Below, piece by piece: positions 41,859 through 51,686 of a stretch of 64,000 bases of DNA. How positions within the stretch are numbered: position 1 is the stretch's first letter; every line of letters starts with the position of its first letter. The DNA is from Teratosphaeria epicoccoides (Eukaryota; Ascomycota; Dothideomycetes; Mycosphaerellales; Teratosphaeriaceae). The notes below the pieces were generated by a model. It had not been told where the DNA came from, did no database searches, and saw nothing but the letters and a program-made list of their open reading frames with translations. The translations under genes were made by a program, and so were the position numbers. The stretch lies in NCBI GenBank assembly GCA_021401465.1, contig JADDMT010000007.1, positions 372,001 through 436,000 of the forward strand. The letters run 5' to 3'.

Positions 41859-44315
41859 GTGGCTCTCCTCGTCCCAGCACTTAAAGGTGCCTCGCTCGTT
41901 CTTTTCAAATTGTTTGGCCAGGTCGTAGCGTTTCATATCCAGCTCGTTGCCGTTCCACCTACGGTTGTCCACGCAGTGAAACACGAACTCTTTCGTATCA
42001 AGCTCGGCAAGCTTCACGGCATTGACATACCTCACTTTGGCACGGTGTGGATAAATTTTCGTCGCGGACCCATTCGCACTTGATCCGCCACCATCAAACA
42101 GCTCATGTTCTTCTGTTGTGAGCGGTGCACTTATCCTATACTTATTCAACAATCGTGTGAAGGTAGGATCTGCTTGCCGGTGGATCTGGGTGAGTTCGAT
42201 GCAATGAAGTTGCAAGTCATCCCAACTCCGGGCAAGCAAAGGCCCACTTGTCGCTGTCATCAAAGACATCAACGTCATTTGTACAATTCCTAAGTCGATC
42301 CTTCTTTGGATCTCGCTCGATTGGCGCTCCACAGTCAAGACAATGATTGAACGGCTTCTCAGGCGGCAGCTGGAAGAAATCGGCGCAACTGATGACTTGC
42401 ACACTGCCGAACGGTTGCTTGGTCTTCATGACTTGATGCATGACAGCATTGAGGCGGATCATGGCGTTGCTAGAGACCATGCTGACCTCGTCAATGATCA
42501 GGACCTCGATTACGTGAAGGCGCTCCCAAATCCTTCTCTTCCGGCATCCTTACGTACGTCTTCTAAGGGCTTCTGGTCTACGTTCGTGCCCTAATCAGCA
42601 AACGAGTGAATCGTGCGGCCACTAACATTGAGCGCCGTAATGCCAGTGGGCGAGATGACCTCGACGTGGCGTCTAGGTCTGAGTAAACGTACTATAGCTC
42701 GCAGTACCGTTGATTTACCTGTACCTGCAGCGCCTGTAAAGAAGACATTGTGCCCTTCGCTCACGCTCTGGAGGATGCGCACTTGCCCCGGATGCAGCTT
42801 GAAGTCGTCGAACACACGATGAAACATCGAGTCCGGCTGAGGATGGGACGCACAGCTTGTGCACAGTATGGCTTTCGTATAGGCCAATCGTGTTTTACAC
42901 ACGCCACACAGAGTCTCCTGCGGCACATTTGACTTTTGAGATAGGGCAGATGGTGGACGAGTCAGGAATTCGTGTTCAGTCTCGACAGGCTGGCATGGAG
43001 GATTACAAACCCCAACCATACTGCTCTGTCGCCCACACTGACCCGGTTCGTGATTCATGAAGAACATGGCATCTTCGCAGCACCTTGCGAGCTCCTTTTG
43101 AAGCTCTTGTGCAAGGCGTTCGGGTAGCCTGTACATAGTCTGCGCCTTGGCGCCGCCATCCCCGTCCCATTCGAAATGAAAGCTGGGCCGATGACCGCGA
43201 CGGACTGCATAAACCTTCTTCACGGCAGACGGAATGGTGGCTTCCGAAAGAAACCATGACATCTGCTGCGGCGGGTCCGAGACGACAGTGATACCCCGGG
43301 CCTCCTTGGTTGCTTTAGCGCGCTGTGTCCTTGCCATTGCCTCTCGTTCAGCGTTCTCTATGTTTCCTATTACATCGGACCAGAAAGGCGTCGAATACAT
43401 ACCATAGACTGCTGTAGATGCCTGTGTGGACTGGCTATGCGCAAGTGGGGTGGACCTCGCTACTGGGACCTGCTCCGTTGGCAGAATGACGCCTGTTGAC
43501 GGTTGCTGCAGCTCTCCAGGCGCCTCGTGGTGATGGAAGGCTATTACAGGCGTGACTTCCGACTTCTGGTTGTTCAAAGCTTTGAAAGGATTGGCGCCGT
43601 GCTCGAAACTGTCCAAGAGCTTGTCGTTGATATCAGTTTCATCTCCGGAATCCGGTTCGAGAGCTGTGAAAGACTCGGCGGCCGTCGGTCGGACCTTGAA
43701 AGCCTTTTCCGCAGCGACCATGCCCGAAGACGGAGGCGGCGTGTGTCCAGAGCCAACCCGTTTCAAGCCACTATTCTTTCGAGAAGTCGTTGCTTCGCAT
43801 TGCGATGGATCGTGGACTGTCAATAGTTCAGTGCCATTTTTGCACTCTAGCCCAGGGGGGCTAGGCGCGGCATGCTGGATAGTCACAATGGTAACAGGCA
43901 GGTCTTTAGCGGGCTCATGTCCCTGCGCCAACTCCCGTGAATCATGCATTCCTGGTCCGTGGGCTGTACAGTGTGCTTCATCCTCGTTCTGTGACACTAC
44001 TGCATATGTCGAACGCTAGCCGTCCTCCTTCTTGACCTCTGCTTCCTCCTGCACATCCTCAATCTGATACTTCTCCACGCTCATCGCAAACCCTTGCGCC
44101 ATACTACCCATATACCACCCTCTTGTCACCACCTCAATACCTCACTTTCCCGCCCACGCATACTTGTCTCCTTCTGCCTTCTCCGCGATCAAGATATCTA
44201 CGTCTCTCCCCAAACCTGGACTCCATGTTCCTCCAAATTGCTCTACTCATTTGGCGATGTGCGTTCGCTTGTCTTGATGCCCAATCAAGCAGATCTTGAG
44301 ACCGCCAAAGACATT
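41856..44315 (-). pseudogene. BRCT-like plus Pif1-type DNA helicase, inactivated and 3'-truncated
   Basis: Reading from 44315: a BRCT-like segment (VFGGLKICLIGHQDKRTHIAK, then VEQFGGTW, DVDILIAEKAEGDKYAW). A possible 42-base intron (44104-44145) follows, then MAQGFAMSVEKYQIEDV. A long Ser/Pro-rich linker is followed by helicase motifs: Walker A FFTGAAGTGKST, ISPTGITALNVSGRTIHSFA, Walker B LIIDEVSMVSSNAM, FFQLPP, and ELTQIHRQADPTFTRLL. Pif1 helicases unwind DNA in genome maintenance. In-frame stops lie at 44247-44249 (TGA), 44016-44018 (TAG) and 42591-42593 (TAG). Frame changes occur at about 42540 and 42230. The C-terminal helicase motifs are missing where the sequence meets SprT copy 3. The BRCT-to-Pif1 link is inferred from shared frame across the 44016 stop. 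Confidence 0.75.
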
Positions 44316-44616
44316 CTGTATGGACGCTGGCTGAGCTGGTCTTGGTGCTTGAGACCCTGTCCTGAAACATTGCTTGTACCGCGTTTGCGCTTCCTTATGC
44401 GCTCCATCGCGCTTTACGGTGACAAAAATCGAGTATGAGCCGGCTTAATAGTGGCGAGAGATTTGTGTCAAAGTCTCACGTATTGTCGATTTGTAGAGTC
44501 ATATCTTCCAGTGTCGCCTACCTTCATGAACACAAGCTCATCTATGTACCCGGTACGCGACGACAACAAAGTGTACGCTATTGATCGAAAGCAGCAATGC
44601 GGCGGGAGATGTAAGC

Positions 44617-45438
44617 TCAGTCTTCGGCATCCTCGAGCTCAATATCAGGCCGCGGAATTTCAGACGGCTCATCTTCAACCACCACGTCTGATGTTGGCTC
44701 CTGCGGCGCCCTTGGCAACGCTTTCGCCTCGTAGACTGTCTCTTCCCGCACGCGCGTCTGCTGTTCCAAAGACTTCGCCTTGACCTCCTGCTTCTGCTCC
44801 TTCCACGCCTTCTCCCGGCCGCTGGCCGAAACATACACAGCCTTAGCTTGACGCTGTGCCCGCTTCGCCTTCTTCGGCGTGCCCTCTACCGTCTCCCCAG
44901 CCTCCGCCTCTTGCATCCGCTTCCACTCACGTTTCCTCTCCTTGCCTCTGCACACTCTCTTCGCCGTCTTCTCGCCGAGAGGGTAATTTCTGACCTGGAC
45001 CTCGTACTCCCCTTCCTCATCCTTTGTCACAGGTTCCCTGCCTCGTTGGTTGTCTTGCATTGTGAACGCAACTTGCCCCGTTCGCGGTCTGTGCCCCTCC
45101 TTCGCATCCGCCCTTCGAATACGGCTTTGCATCGTAGCCTCTGTCACGTTTCGGAAGTTTTGCGCCGGTCTATCCTTCCTCTTCCGGGGCCTACAAGCCG
45201 AGCCACTTCGTGTCAACGCATCGACAGCTCGGAATTCTTCGTTGCTGAAGTATGGTGTGCGCTTGCCCCAGAGATCGCGCGGAGTGAGATTGGAAGGCGG
45301 CGCGGGCTCGCTATAGACAGTCCATCTGTTCAGACGTTTCTCTCGTTTCGTCCAAATGGACGGAATGCCTTGGTCGAATTCGTGTGGCAGCGCAGTTTCA
45401 GGCTGCTGCTCGGGAAGCAGATGGTACGGGATCGCCAT
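44617..45438 (-). CDS. Hypothetical charged protein, 273 residues
   Basis: Not recognised. The single-exon frame starts MAIPYHLLPEQQPETALPHE at 45438. Residues ~30-80 have mixed polar/aromatic character (RLNRWTVYSEPAPPSNL, LWGKRTPYFSNEEF). The rest is strongly charged with Lys/Arg/Glu-rich helices (KRVCRGKERKREWKRMQ, KKAKRAQRQAKAVYV) and a very acidic end (IELEDAED). Composition suggests a nuclear or nucleolar protein. No membrane segment. It lies just 5' of the helicase remnant on the same strand but shows no sign of belonging to it. Confidence 0.6.
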   Translation of the reverse strand: MAIPYHLLPEQQPETALPHEFDQGIPSIWTKREKRLNRWTVYSEPAPPSNLTPRDLWGKRTPYFSNEEFRAVDALTRSGSACRPRKRKDRPAQNFRNVTEATMQSRIRRADAKEGHRPRTGQVAFTMQDNQRGREPVTKDEEGEYEVQVRNYPLGEKTAKRVCRGKERKREWKRMQEAEAGETVEGTPKKAKRAQRQAKAVYVSASGREKAWKEQKQEVKAKSLEQQTRVREETVYEAKALPRAPQEPTSDVVVEDEPSEIPRPDIELEDAED

Positions 45439-47563
45439 TCTGGTGGCGGAAGCAGCTTCAGACGGCGATCATTAGGATGTGTTCAATGCTGGTGTAGTGC
45501 ACTATCTTAAGACGCCAGAGGGGTGAGAAGTGAGTCCGAGGTCTGCATGTGCGTGGTCAAAGCTCCATCTTTCCTGTGCAATGCCGCAGCTGAGAAGTTT
45601 CGTTCTCCTTCTTGCTCACACACCCTTTGAAAGCAACCGCCATGGCAGAACCGCGCATCATTACCAAATATGACATCCCACAACGCAAGGACAAATACGC
45701 TTGAAAGATATTCCATGCTGGCCCGCAGCGCATCTCACGTCCGGAAGCTCGAAGCCAAGCTCACCGACAAAGTGTTTGGTAAGGCAAGAATCTCTACTTT
45801 CACGTCGCGGTCTTCTTTCCAAGACGTACGATCTTGTCGAGCTGGTAGTGCCTTTACAGACAATGACGTGCAGTGAGAACAGTCAAGTGGGTATGCAGGT
45901 CGATAACGAAGTCAGGGCTTTCCGATCATGCCGGCTGCCACATACAATCTCATCGATAGCCTGTTGCAGTTATTCTTGGCACTGACATACTTAAGTCTCA
46001 AAGTTTCAACGCGCACTGTAAAATGGATCAGCCGATCCGCCCTAATGGCAATGTAACGCAAGAAAACATACACAGTACCACTTTTGAGCCTGAGGAGTGG
46101 CGCCATACAGGACTTGTTGTTGAAAGCTGCAATAGTTCTTTGGTGGTCCAAGGGCCAGGTTGGGGTCGTCGGCAGTCCATAGACACTGATGGGCGGTGTG
46201 ATCCACTTCACGTCGCAGTTGATATTAATCCTCGCCGCCCGGTAAGACTCACTTGCTTGGTACAGCTAAGGCCGTAATTTCGGGTTGGAGCCTTGGTCAC
46301 CTCTGCGACGTCTTGGGTGCCGATGATCTTGCGACCAAGTTGCACATACATGTATCATCGAGGATTTCCAACAGCAGCGACATATGCAACGCTGATTTCG
46401 TGAAGGCACGTCCTGCATCGAACCGTGAATTCAGCAGCCGAGTAACATCCTCTGAAAGATCCTCTCAGAGAACCATCCAGCCGATTGCCAAGACGAACAA
46501 AAGACCAGCCGAACGGTCGGTCAATCATCAATCATAAGATCTACAACGTCCGATTCCCCTGGTCGTCCCGCGCTTATTAGCCGCATCGGACATACCGTAT
46601 CCATGATGTAGTTAAACGCCCTGCGACCATCAGTGCGATAGTGCTTCGGCATCTGCTTCGAAAGGTGAGTCCCAAGTGCTGCTTTCGCCATTCCATCGTA
46701 TACCAGCTAAAACGGCTGTCTGATGTCAGCCAGTGATGCTAAGGTTGCGCGAACAGAAGAAATAGCCCATTGGGATTTTGTCAGGAAGTAGAGAGGGCAC
46801 GCGGCAGAGACAGAACGGGTGCACGCGTGTCTTTCGTGCCTTGCCAAGACCCGACCGGGCACGCCGCACAGTGAGTCTACAATGGTGCTAGCGATTCGAT
46901 GCCAGCCTCGGTCGGGCAGAGGAGGGTCTACCGTAACCGGACCGTCGCAGCTCACGAGGAGCCATCCAAACCATGGACAACGACTGTGGATGATGCCCTG
47001 GCAACGTGCAATCACAGAGAATCCTGTGGCTGAGCTATCTGCGCACTCTGTCGCAGATTATGGCTAAGATAATAATTTAATGCAGACCCGACCGCAATGC
47101 CGGTCGGCTCGATGGGACCGAAGAAGCTGGTGCCACGGATGCGTATCTTTGGGCAAACGAGCGCGCTGGGATCTTGTCTCGTGCAGATGTAGACCAGATG
47201 GCATATCATTTTGTGATATACCATGAAGCAGGGGTTCCCCTCAGTCACGATAACCCATCCCGAACAATAGCATTGAAGGCCATGGTGTATCGATCGTCTT
47301 GCCTGCGTACTGATGACTTGAGACGAGCAGTATCTTGATGCCAATGTGTTATGCAGTCTGGGCGTGGCACTCTCCAAAGACTGATAGATGTTGACGCTAA
47401 TACAGTAATGTAGATCCCGCAAGATCCCTACTGCAGCAGACAACGCTCATCATCAATCCACCAGCGCGGAGTGACGATCATGGCAAGTCTCCCATGAGCA
47501 ATGTCACAATAATGTGACAGTGCGCACTGCCAAGCACAGTCGCGCCTTCCCTTTCTTTCCTCT
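45439..47563. other. Long gene-poor stretch
   Basis: The only candidate is a small plus-strand gene at 45670-45985, listed separately. The remaining frames (for example 46707-47015 and 47012-47443 minus) are unconvincing. Confidence 0.4.
45670..45985 (+). CDS. Possible small hypothetical protein
   Basis: From an ATG at 45670 the frame reads MTSHNARTNTLERYSMLARS and a helical HVRKLEAKLTDKVFGK. It then seems to continue in another frame as TYDLVELVVPLQTM to a stop at 45983-45985. The join that keeps frame uses AAG/GCAAGA as donor (a GC-AG intron, about 45785-45824) and CCAAG as acceptor. At about 40 bases the intron is short for this window. Without splicing the first frame ends at 45876 after 68 codons. 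No family recognised. Confidence 0.25.
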
Positions 47564-49219
47564 TTGGCCTCGTGGGTTCCAGTCATTGCTCTCATTCTCT
47601 ACTTCGAATCTCTCTCAACCAACATCTCTCGCGTTCTTGTAATCAAAACGCCTGGAACCCTCCGAAAATTACCACCCAAAGCTCGGGCAAGCGTCCAGCT
47701 GTTGACGACCACCCAGTCCGCATCAAACAGGAATTCAGGCAATGCCCACGCAATCAATGACCGATACTCTGAACAGCCTCGGAACAACGTCTTCGAAATC
47801 AATGCCTTTCTGTCAAGAAATACTTCCCGGCCCGGACGTCCCGGCCAGAATTTCCCAAGCCAAGCTCAGATCCAGACGCTACCAATTGTGCAGCGGTCGT
47901 ACGAGGCAAAGTCAACGATGGTCAAGCCATTCCTGGAGTCATGCGACAGGGACGATACATCTCTATTGCAGCATTGCCGGCTCGCATCCATAAGATGGCA
48001 GGACTTTATATCTGCATTTGTAGACCGAGCGATGTTTCGTGGTCAAGATCCTAGCAGACATTATCCTTCTGCCTTGCAGTGCTTCGACGTCATCGAGACG
48101 GGACTGGGGCTGGCACAGGTTGATGAGGACAAGATCAATACTGCTCGGCAAGCAATGGGAAACCAGTGGCAAGAGCGAATCGCTGCCCTTGTCGGAGTTA
48201 CCAGTGAGTAAAGCAATCTTGTGATCTCGGACCAAGGCATTATCTGAACAAGATTCAGTCACCCAACCTGAACAAGTGGAAAGGATCGTCGAAGTCGTAC
48301 ATAAGAACGCAGAGCAGCTAGGGGGTGCATTGGGCCTGGAGCACCTGGATCGGGATCCTGCGAACGGTGATGGCACGATGAATATCCTTGGTGATCTCCA
48401 GGATCCTGGGAACGCAAGACATAGCGAGGACGCCGATCCAAAAACTGTTGCTTCTGGGCCAGAGAGCGCCGTCATCGAGCCACAGGACGAGGTGAGACAT
48501 AATCGGACAGCAACTGCGCGGATGCAGACACTGACTATCTATGTACAGGTACTGCCACAGGAAGACGGTGACGTTGACAATACTCATGATGCTAGAATTG
48601 CCGATCACGAGAACCATTTGAAGCAGTACGTTCCAATCTTGTCAAAAGACATCAAGGAAGCGTACGACTTCTTTCTATATCATGCCAGCAAAGCAAGACG
48701 CAGACATTTGGAAAGTGATGCGTCATCTTCCGACGAGTCTGAACACTCGACCTTGGACGCCCTGCACCGAGATTGGCATTCTCTCGCAGCCAAGGACCAA
48801 CAGATCTGGTGCGACTTGTTCAGCAGGTGGCAGTCGGGCGAAAAGGGTCTGTTGAGATCGAAAGTCGCCGCTCATCTGTTTAAAGATGGACGAGTATGCC
48901 CACGGGCAGTGCAGCCGTCTCCAGACGAAGGCTATGGCTCCGGATCGCTCCCGCCAAGTAGTACCGGAATCAAAGCCAGAAAGCAGCCTGGTGCCATCAC
49001 CAAGGATGGCAACAACGCTCAAGCAGCCGATGTAAGTGCAAGTCTGAGAACATACTGTACCAATCTGTTTGGACAGAGGCTGACATTATTCCGTCATCAA
49101 CCTCACGAGCGGAGCCTTCGCAAGCCCAGAGACCGCGCTTCCCTCCTTCCCGCGAGCGACCCCGCACGCACAGTCTTGATCATTGTACCAGCAGTCAAGG
49201 GAGTGCAAAGGGTCTTTGA
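47564..49219 (+). CDS. Hypothetical protein, start unresolved
   Basis: The frame is open from 47564, but the first in-frame ATG is at 47918 (context ACGATGG). An upstream first exon is likely because codons before 47918 look protein-like (INDRYSEQPRNNVFEINAF). Introns: about 48196-48257 (donor GTGAGT, acceptor TTCAG), about 48491-48550 (donor GTGAGA, branch CTGAC, in frame either way), and about 49032-49083 (donor GTAAGT), ending in a Pro/Arg-rich tail with stop at 49217-49219. Conserved-looking helices include SIRWQDFISAFVDRAM and IKEAYDFFLYHASKARRRHLE, plus WHSLAAKDQQIWCDLFSRW, which resembles an HMG-box-like or myb-like helical unit only faintly. Otherwise disordered and acidic. No family assigned. 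Confidence 0.5.
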
Positions 49220-49424
49220 CGCCTGTAGGGTCGCCGCGGCCGGTATGGTTCCTTGAAATGCCACCTCCGCTGCCAGAAACCTTAGCTCGCGGATCTTCGT
49301 GATCACGATCACATTCAGAGAGGATCTCACTGCTCGCCGCTTGGCAACTGCAACAGTCAACATCATGCACAAGCAGTATCCGATCTAAAGCCATCCCACG
49401 CTCTATCCGAAGGCCGACCCGACT

Positions 49425-49808
49425 GTGTTCACAACGCAGCTGCCCGCCGATGGCCGCATCGCCGTGGCACCGGCTACAGTCCTTGCAGCGCTCGCAGAAA
49501 TGTTTCCAGAGACCTCGCTACGTCTGGCCAGGCAGAGAAGAGCGATCAGCAACATCATCACCTGGGTCGTGTATTTGACGAGGATCGTGGGGTGCTTGCG
49601 CTTCTCCATCCCGGTGACCCAAGCCAACCAAATTTACATGACAGCCTTGTTTAATCCTGTCACTAGCTCCAGTCGCTGCTCAGCTTGCACCATTGGTCAT
49701 GATGTCCGGAAGTGCGACTTCATGGAATTTGTCAAGGAGGCGGAGTTGAAGCTTGGAGACAGGAAGGGTCAGTATTTGTCGACCGCCCCGGCGGTCCCAG
49801 CGGCATAG
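49425..49808 (+). CDS. Possible small protein with a zinc-knuckle-like motif
   Basis: The 127-codon frame contains CSACTIGHDVRKC, a C-x2-C-x3-H-x4-C arrangement close to the CCHC zinc knuckle (C-x2-C-x4-H-x4-C), followed by DFMEFVKEAELKLGDRKG. The N-terminal half is hydrophobic and less convincing, and the nominal first codon (49425) is not part of a recognised start; splicing is possible. Such knuckles occur in nucleic-acid-binding and Gag-like proteins. The motif is the only support. 49809-50177 holds nothing further before the cytochrome c1 stop. Confidence 0.25.
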   Translation: MFTTQLPADGRIAVAPATVLAALAEMFPETSLRLARQRRAISNIITWVVYLTRIVGCLRFSIPVTQANQIYMTALFNPVTSSSRCSACTIGHDVRKCDFMEFVKEAELKLGDRKGQYLSTAPAVPAA

Positions 49809-50177
49809 GCTGTTGTTACAGGGCAGAGTGTTCGGCCAAGGCATATGGGCGGGTACAATTTCTTGGCTGGATACAGCAATGCTTGTAGGCGTTACTTTTG
49901 TGAGCAAGCTGTGTATTCGTCAGTGTCATTATGCAGTCCAACAGTGTCGGTCTGCCGGGCAGCTTTTGCGTTGATGGTGGACCGTGTCCAACATTAGCTC
50001 GCGTTGATGTGCTGTAGGGGAGGTGTGGAGGTGACGTGAAAGTAGCAGAACAGTACTTGGTACAACATGGAACTTCTGTACAGGCCGCATCCATTTTCGT
50101 CCGCCCACCGTACCAACCTCGCACAACCCTGTCTAAGGTATCTTTGAGCTATCTGATGATCACCGTGTGACAAGCGC

Positions 50178-51405
50178 TCACCGCCTGTGGATGCTGTTTG
50201 GGTGCGTGCGGCCAGCCTGCGTTGGCGGCTGGTACAGAAGGTGACGGGTCTTGATCGTTGACCACTTGTATCTGTGAGGTCGTTAGTCATCATTCGACTC
50301 AGGACGAGCATCGCGAATATGGCACACCTTTTGACCCATACGGAGATAGCGAACAGCGCGCTGCCAATAGCCATGACCTTCCAGCCCATGCGCTTCCGTT
50401 GGTCCATTTCTGGCTCCGCAGCCCAATTCAAGAATTCCACGACATCCTTAGCCATCTGCGAAGTCGTCGCCGGAGTGCCATCCTCATAATCGACCAGACC
50501 GTCGTAGAGCACACGCGCCATAGCAATACCAGTACCAGGGAAGTAGGGGTTGAAGTTCAGTCCGCTCTGCACAACAGCACCCGCTGGCGGTTCCTCAGGA
50601 TACCCAGTGAGCAGTGAGAAGATGTAGTTGCAGCCACCGTGACGAGCCTTGACGATCAAGCTGAGATCCGGGGGCAGAGCACCATTGTTCGCAGCACGGG
50701 CAGCCTCGTCGTTCTTGTATGGAGCCGGGATGTAGTCGGAGAGCTTCCCTGGGCGCTTCTCGATCTCGCCCTCATCGTTGGGCTCTGTGTCGTACTCATT
50801 CTCCTCAGCAAGCGCCTTAGCCTCGTCAACAGTCATGATGTTGCCGACCAGCGAGCGATACGGAATGCGGTGGAGCGAGTGGCAGGAGGCGCAAACTTCG
50901 CGATAAACTTGGAAGCCGCGACGGAGAGCAGCGTGGTCGAAAGTCTTTATGAGCCTCTCGTGCTCCCATGGATACTGTGTGGCGTGGAGACTGCGATATC
51001 AAGGTTGTCAATCCATGCCCCTCCGTCTTTCCCGCCAAAAGTGTTCAATCTGTATGTGGCACTCACCCTTCCTCAGCTGGGGTCATGGCGTGAGTTGGGC
51101 GCGCGAACTGGTAGTAATACCAGGCGACGGAGCCGACGGCGAGAGCGGTGGAAGAAGTGAGGAGGCTTGTATTCTTCCATGATGTTTCCGCCGAGCTCTG
51201 GGTGGAGGCATTGCGCTGCGTATCACCGCCCGTCAGCTCTTATGTCCCCACAGCCCTCATATGGCCCATATTTGCCCCGTGTTTCATCGCTGTCCTGATG
51301 GTCGTGGCGGCGGTATTGGACATTGCGTACCTGTGCAATCCTGGTGGGAGCGTTCTTCGCAGCGCCGAATGCGCGTGACGCTCCGAGACTCGATCGGGCC
51401 AACAT
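50178..51405 (-). CDS. CYT1: Cytochrome c1, haem protein of respiratory complex III
   Basis: Four exons, complement(join(50178..50271,50328..50990,51067..51215,51331..51405)), 326 residues. Cytochrome c1 passes electrons from the Rieske protein to cytochrome c in the mitochondrial bc1 complex. Exon 1 encodes an Arg/Ala-rich mitochondrial presequence (MLARSSLGASRAFGAAK). Exon 2 adds the bipartite inner-membrane sorting hydrophobic stretch (ALAVGSVAWYYYQF). Exon 3 has the haem site CASCH in YREVCASCHSLHRI, KARHGGCNYIFSLLTGY and PYFPGTGIAMARVLYDG with the axial Met. The C-terminal anchor (VMAIGSALFAISVWVKR) splices into YKWSTIKTR and a short tail. All junctions restore conserved sequence; introns are 56-115 bases. 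The gene is divergent from the mS29 gene. Confidence 0.97.
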
Positions 51406-51686
51406 CTTGCAACGAGCTTGTCTCAGCACTTGAGATGCTCGAATGCCAGAGTGATGGTGGTGGATGAGGTGGTGCGGAGAGGGTGTGTACGGCGGTGGTG
51501 ACGAGGTCGTGGAATGGATGTCTTCACCACTTGGGGCGAGGCAAGAAAGCTAGAACGCTGAATGCAAGCCCTCCCATTGGCTGGTCGCCCACACATCTGA
51601 ACTCAACCTCGCATATATGAGCCAAGACTTTCCCCGTCAGACCTTCTGGAAGCCATAGTGCTTGACCATTATCAACATTTGACAAG
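51406..51686. promoter_or_regulatory. Bidirectional promoter between CYT1 and the mS29 gene
   Basis: Only 281 bases separate the two start codons of nuclear genes for mitochondrial proteins. The spacer contains two CATTGG/CCAAT-type boxes (CCCATTGGC at about 51573; CCAAG at about 51622 is weaker), which fit HAP/CBC control of respiratory genes. Occupancy is inferred only. Confidence 0.4.

Noticed and set aside
41859..42083. C-terminal half of the SprT copy 3 open frame as a novel domain
   Set aside because: It is the antisense of the Pif1-like helicase remnant, which has recognisable protein character on the minus strand.
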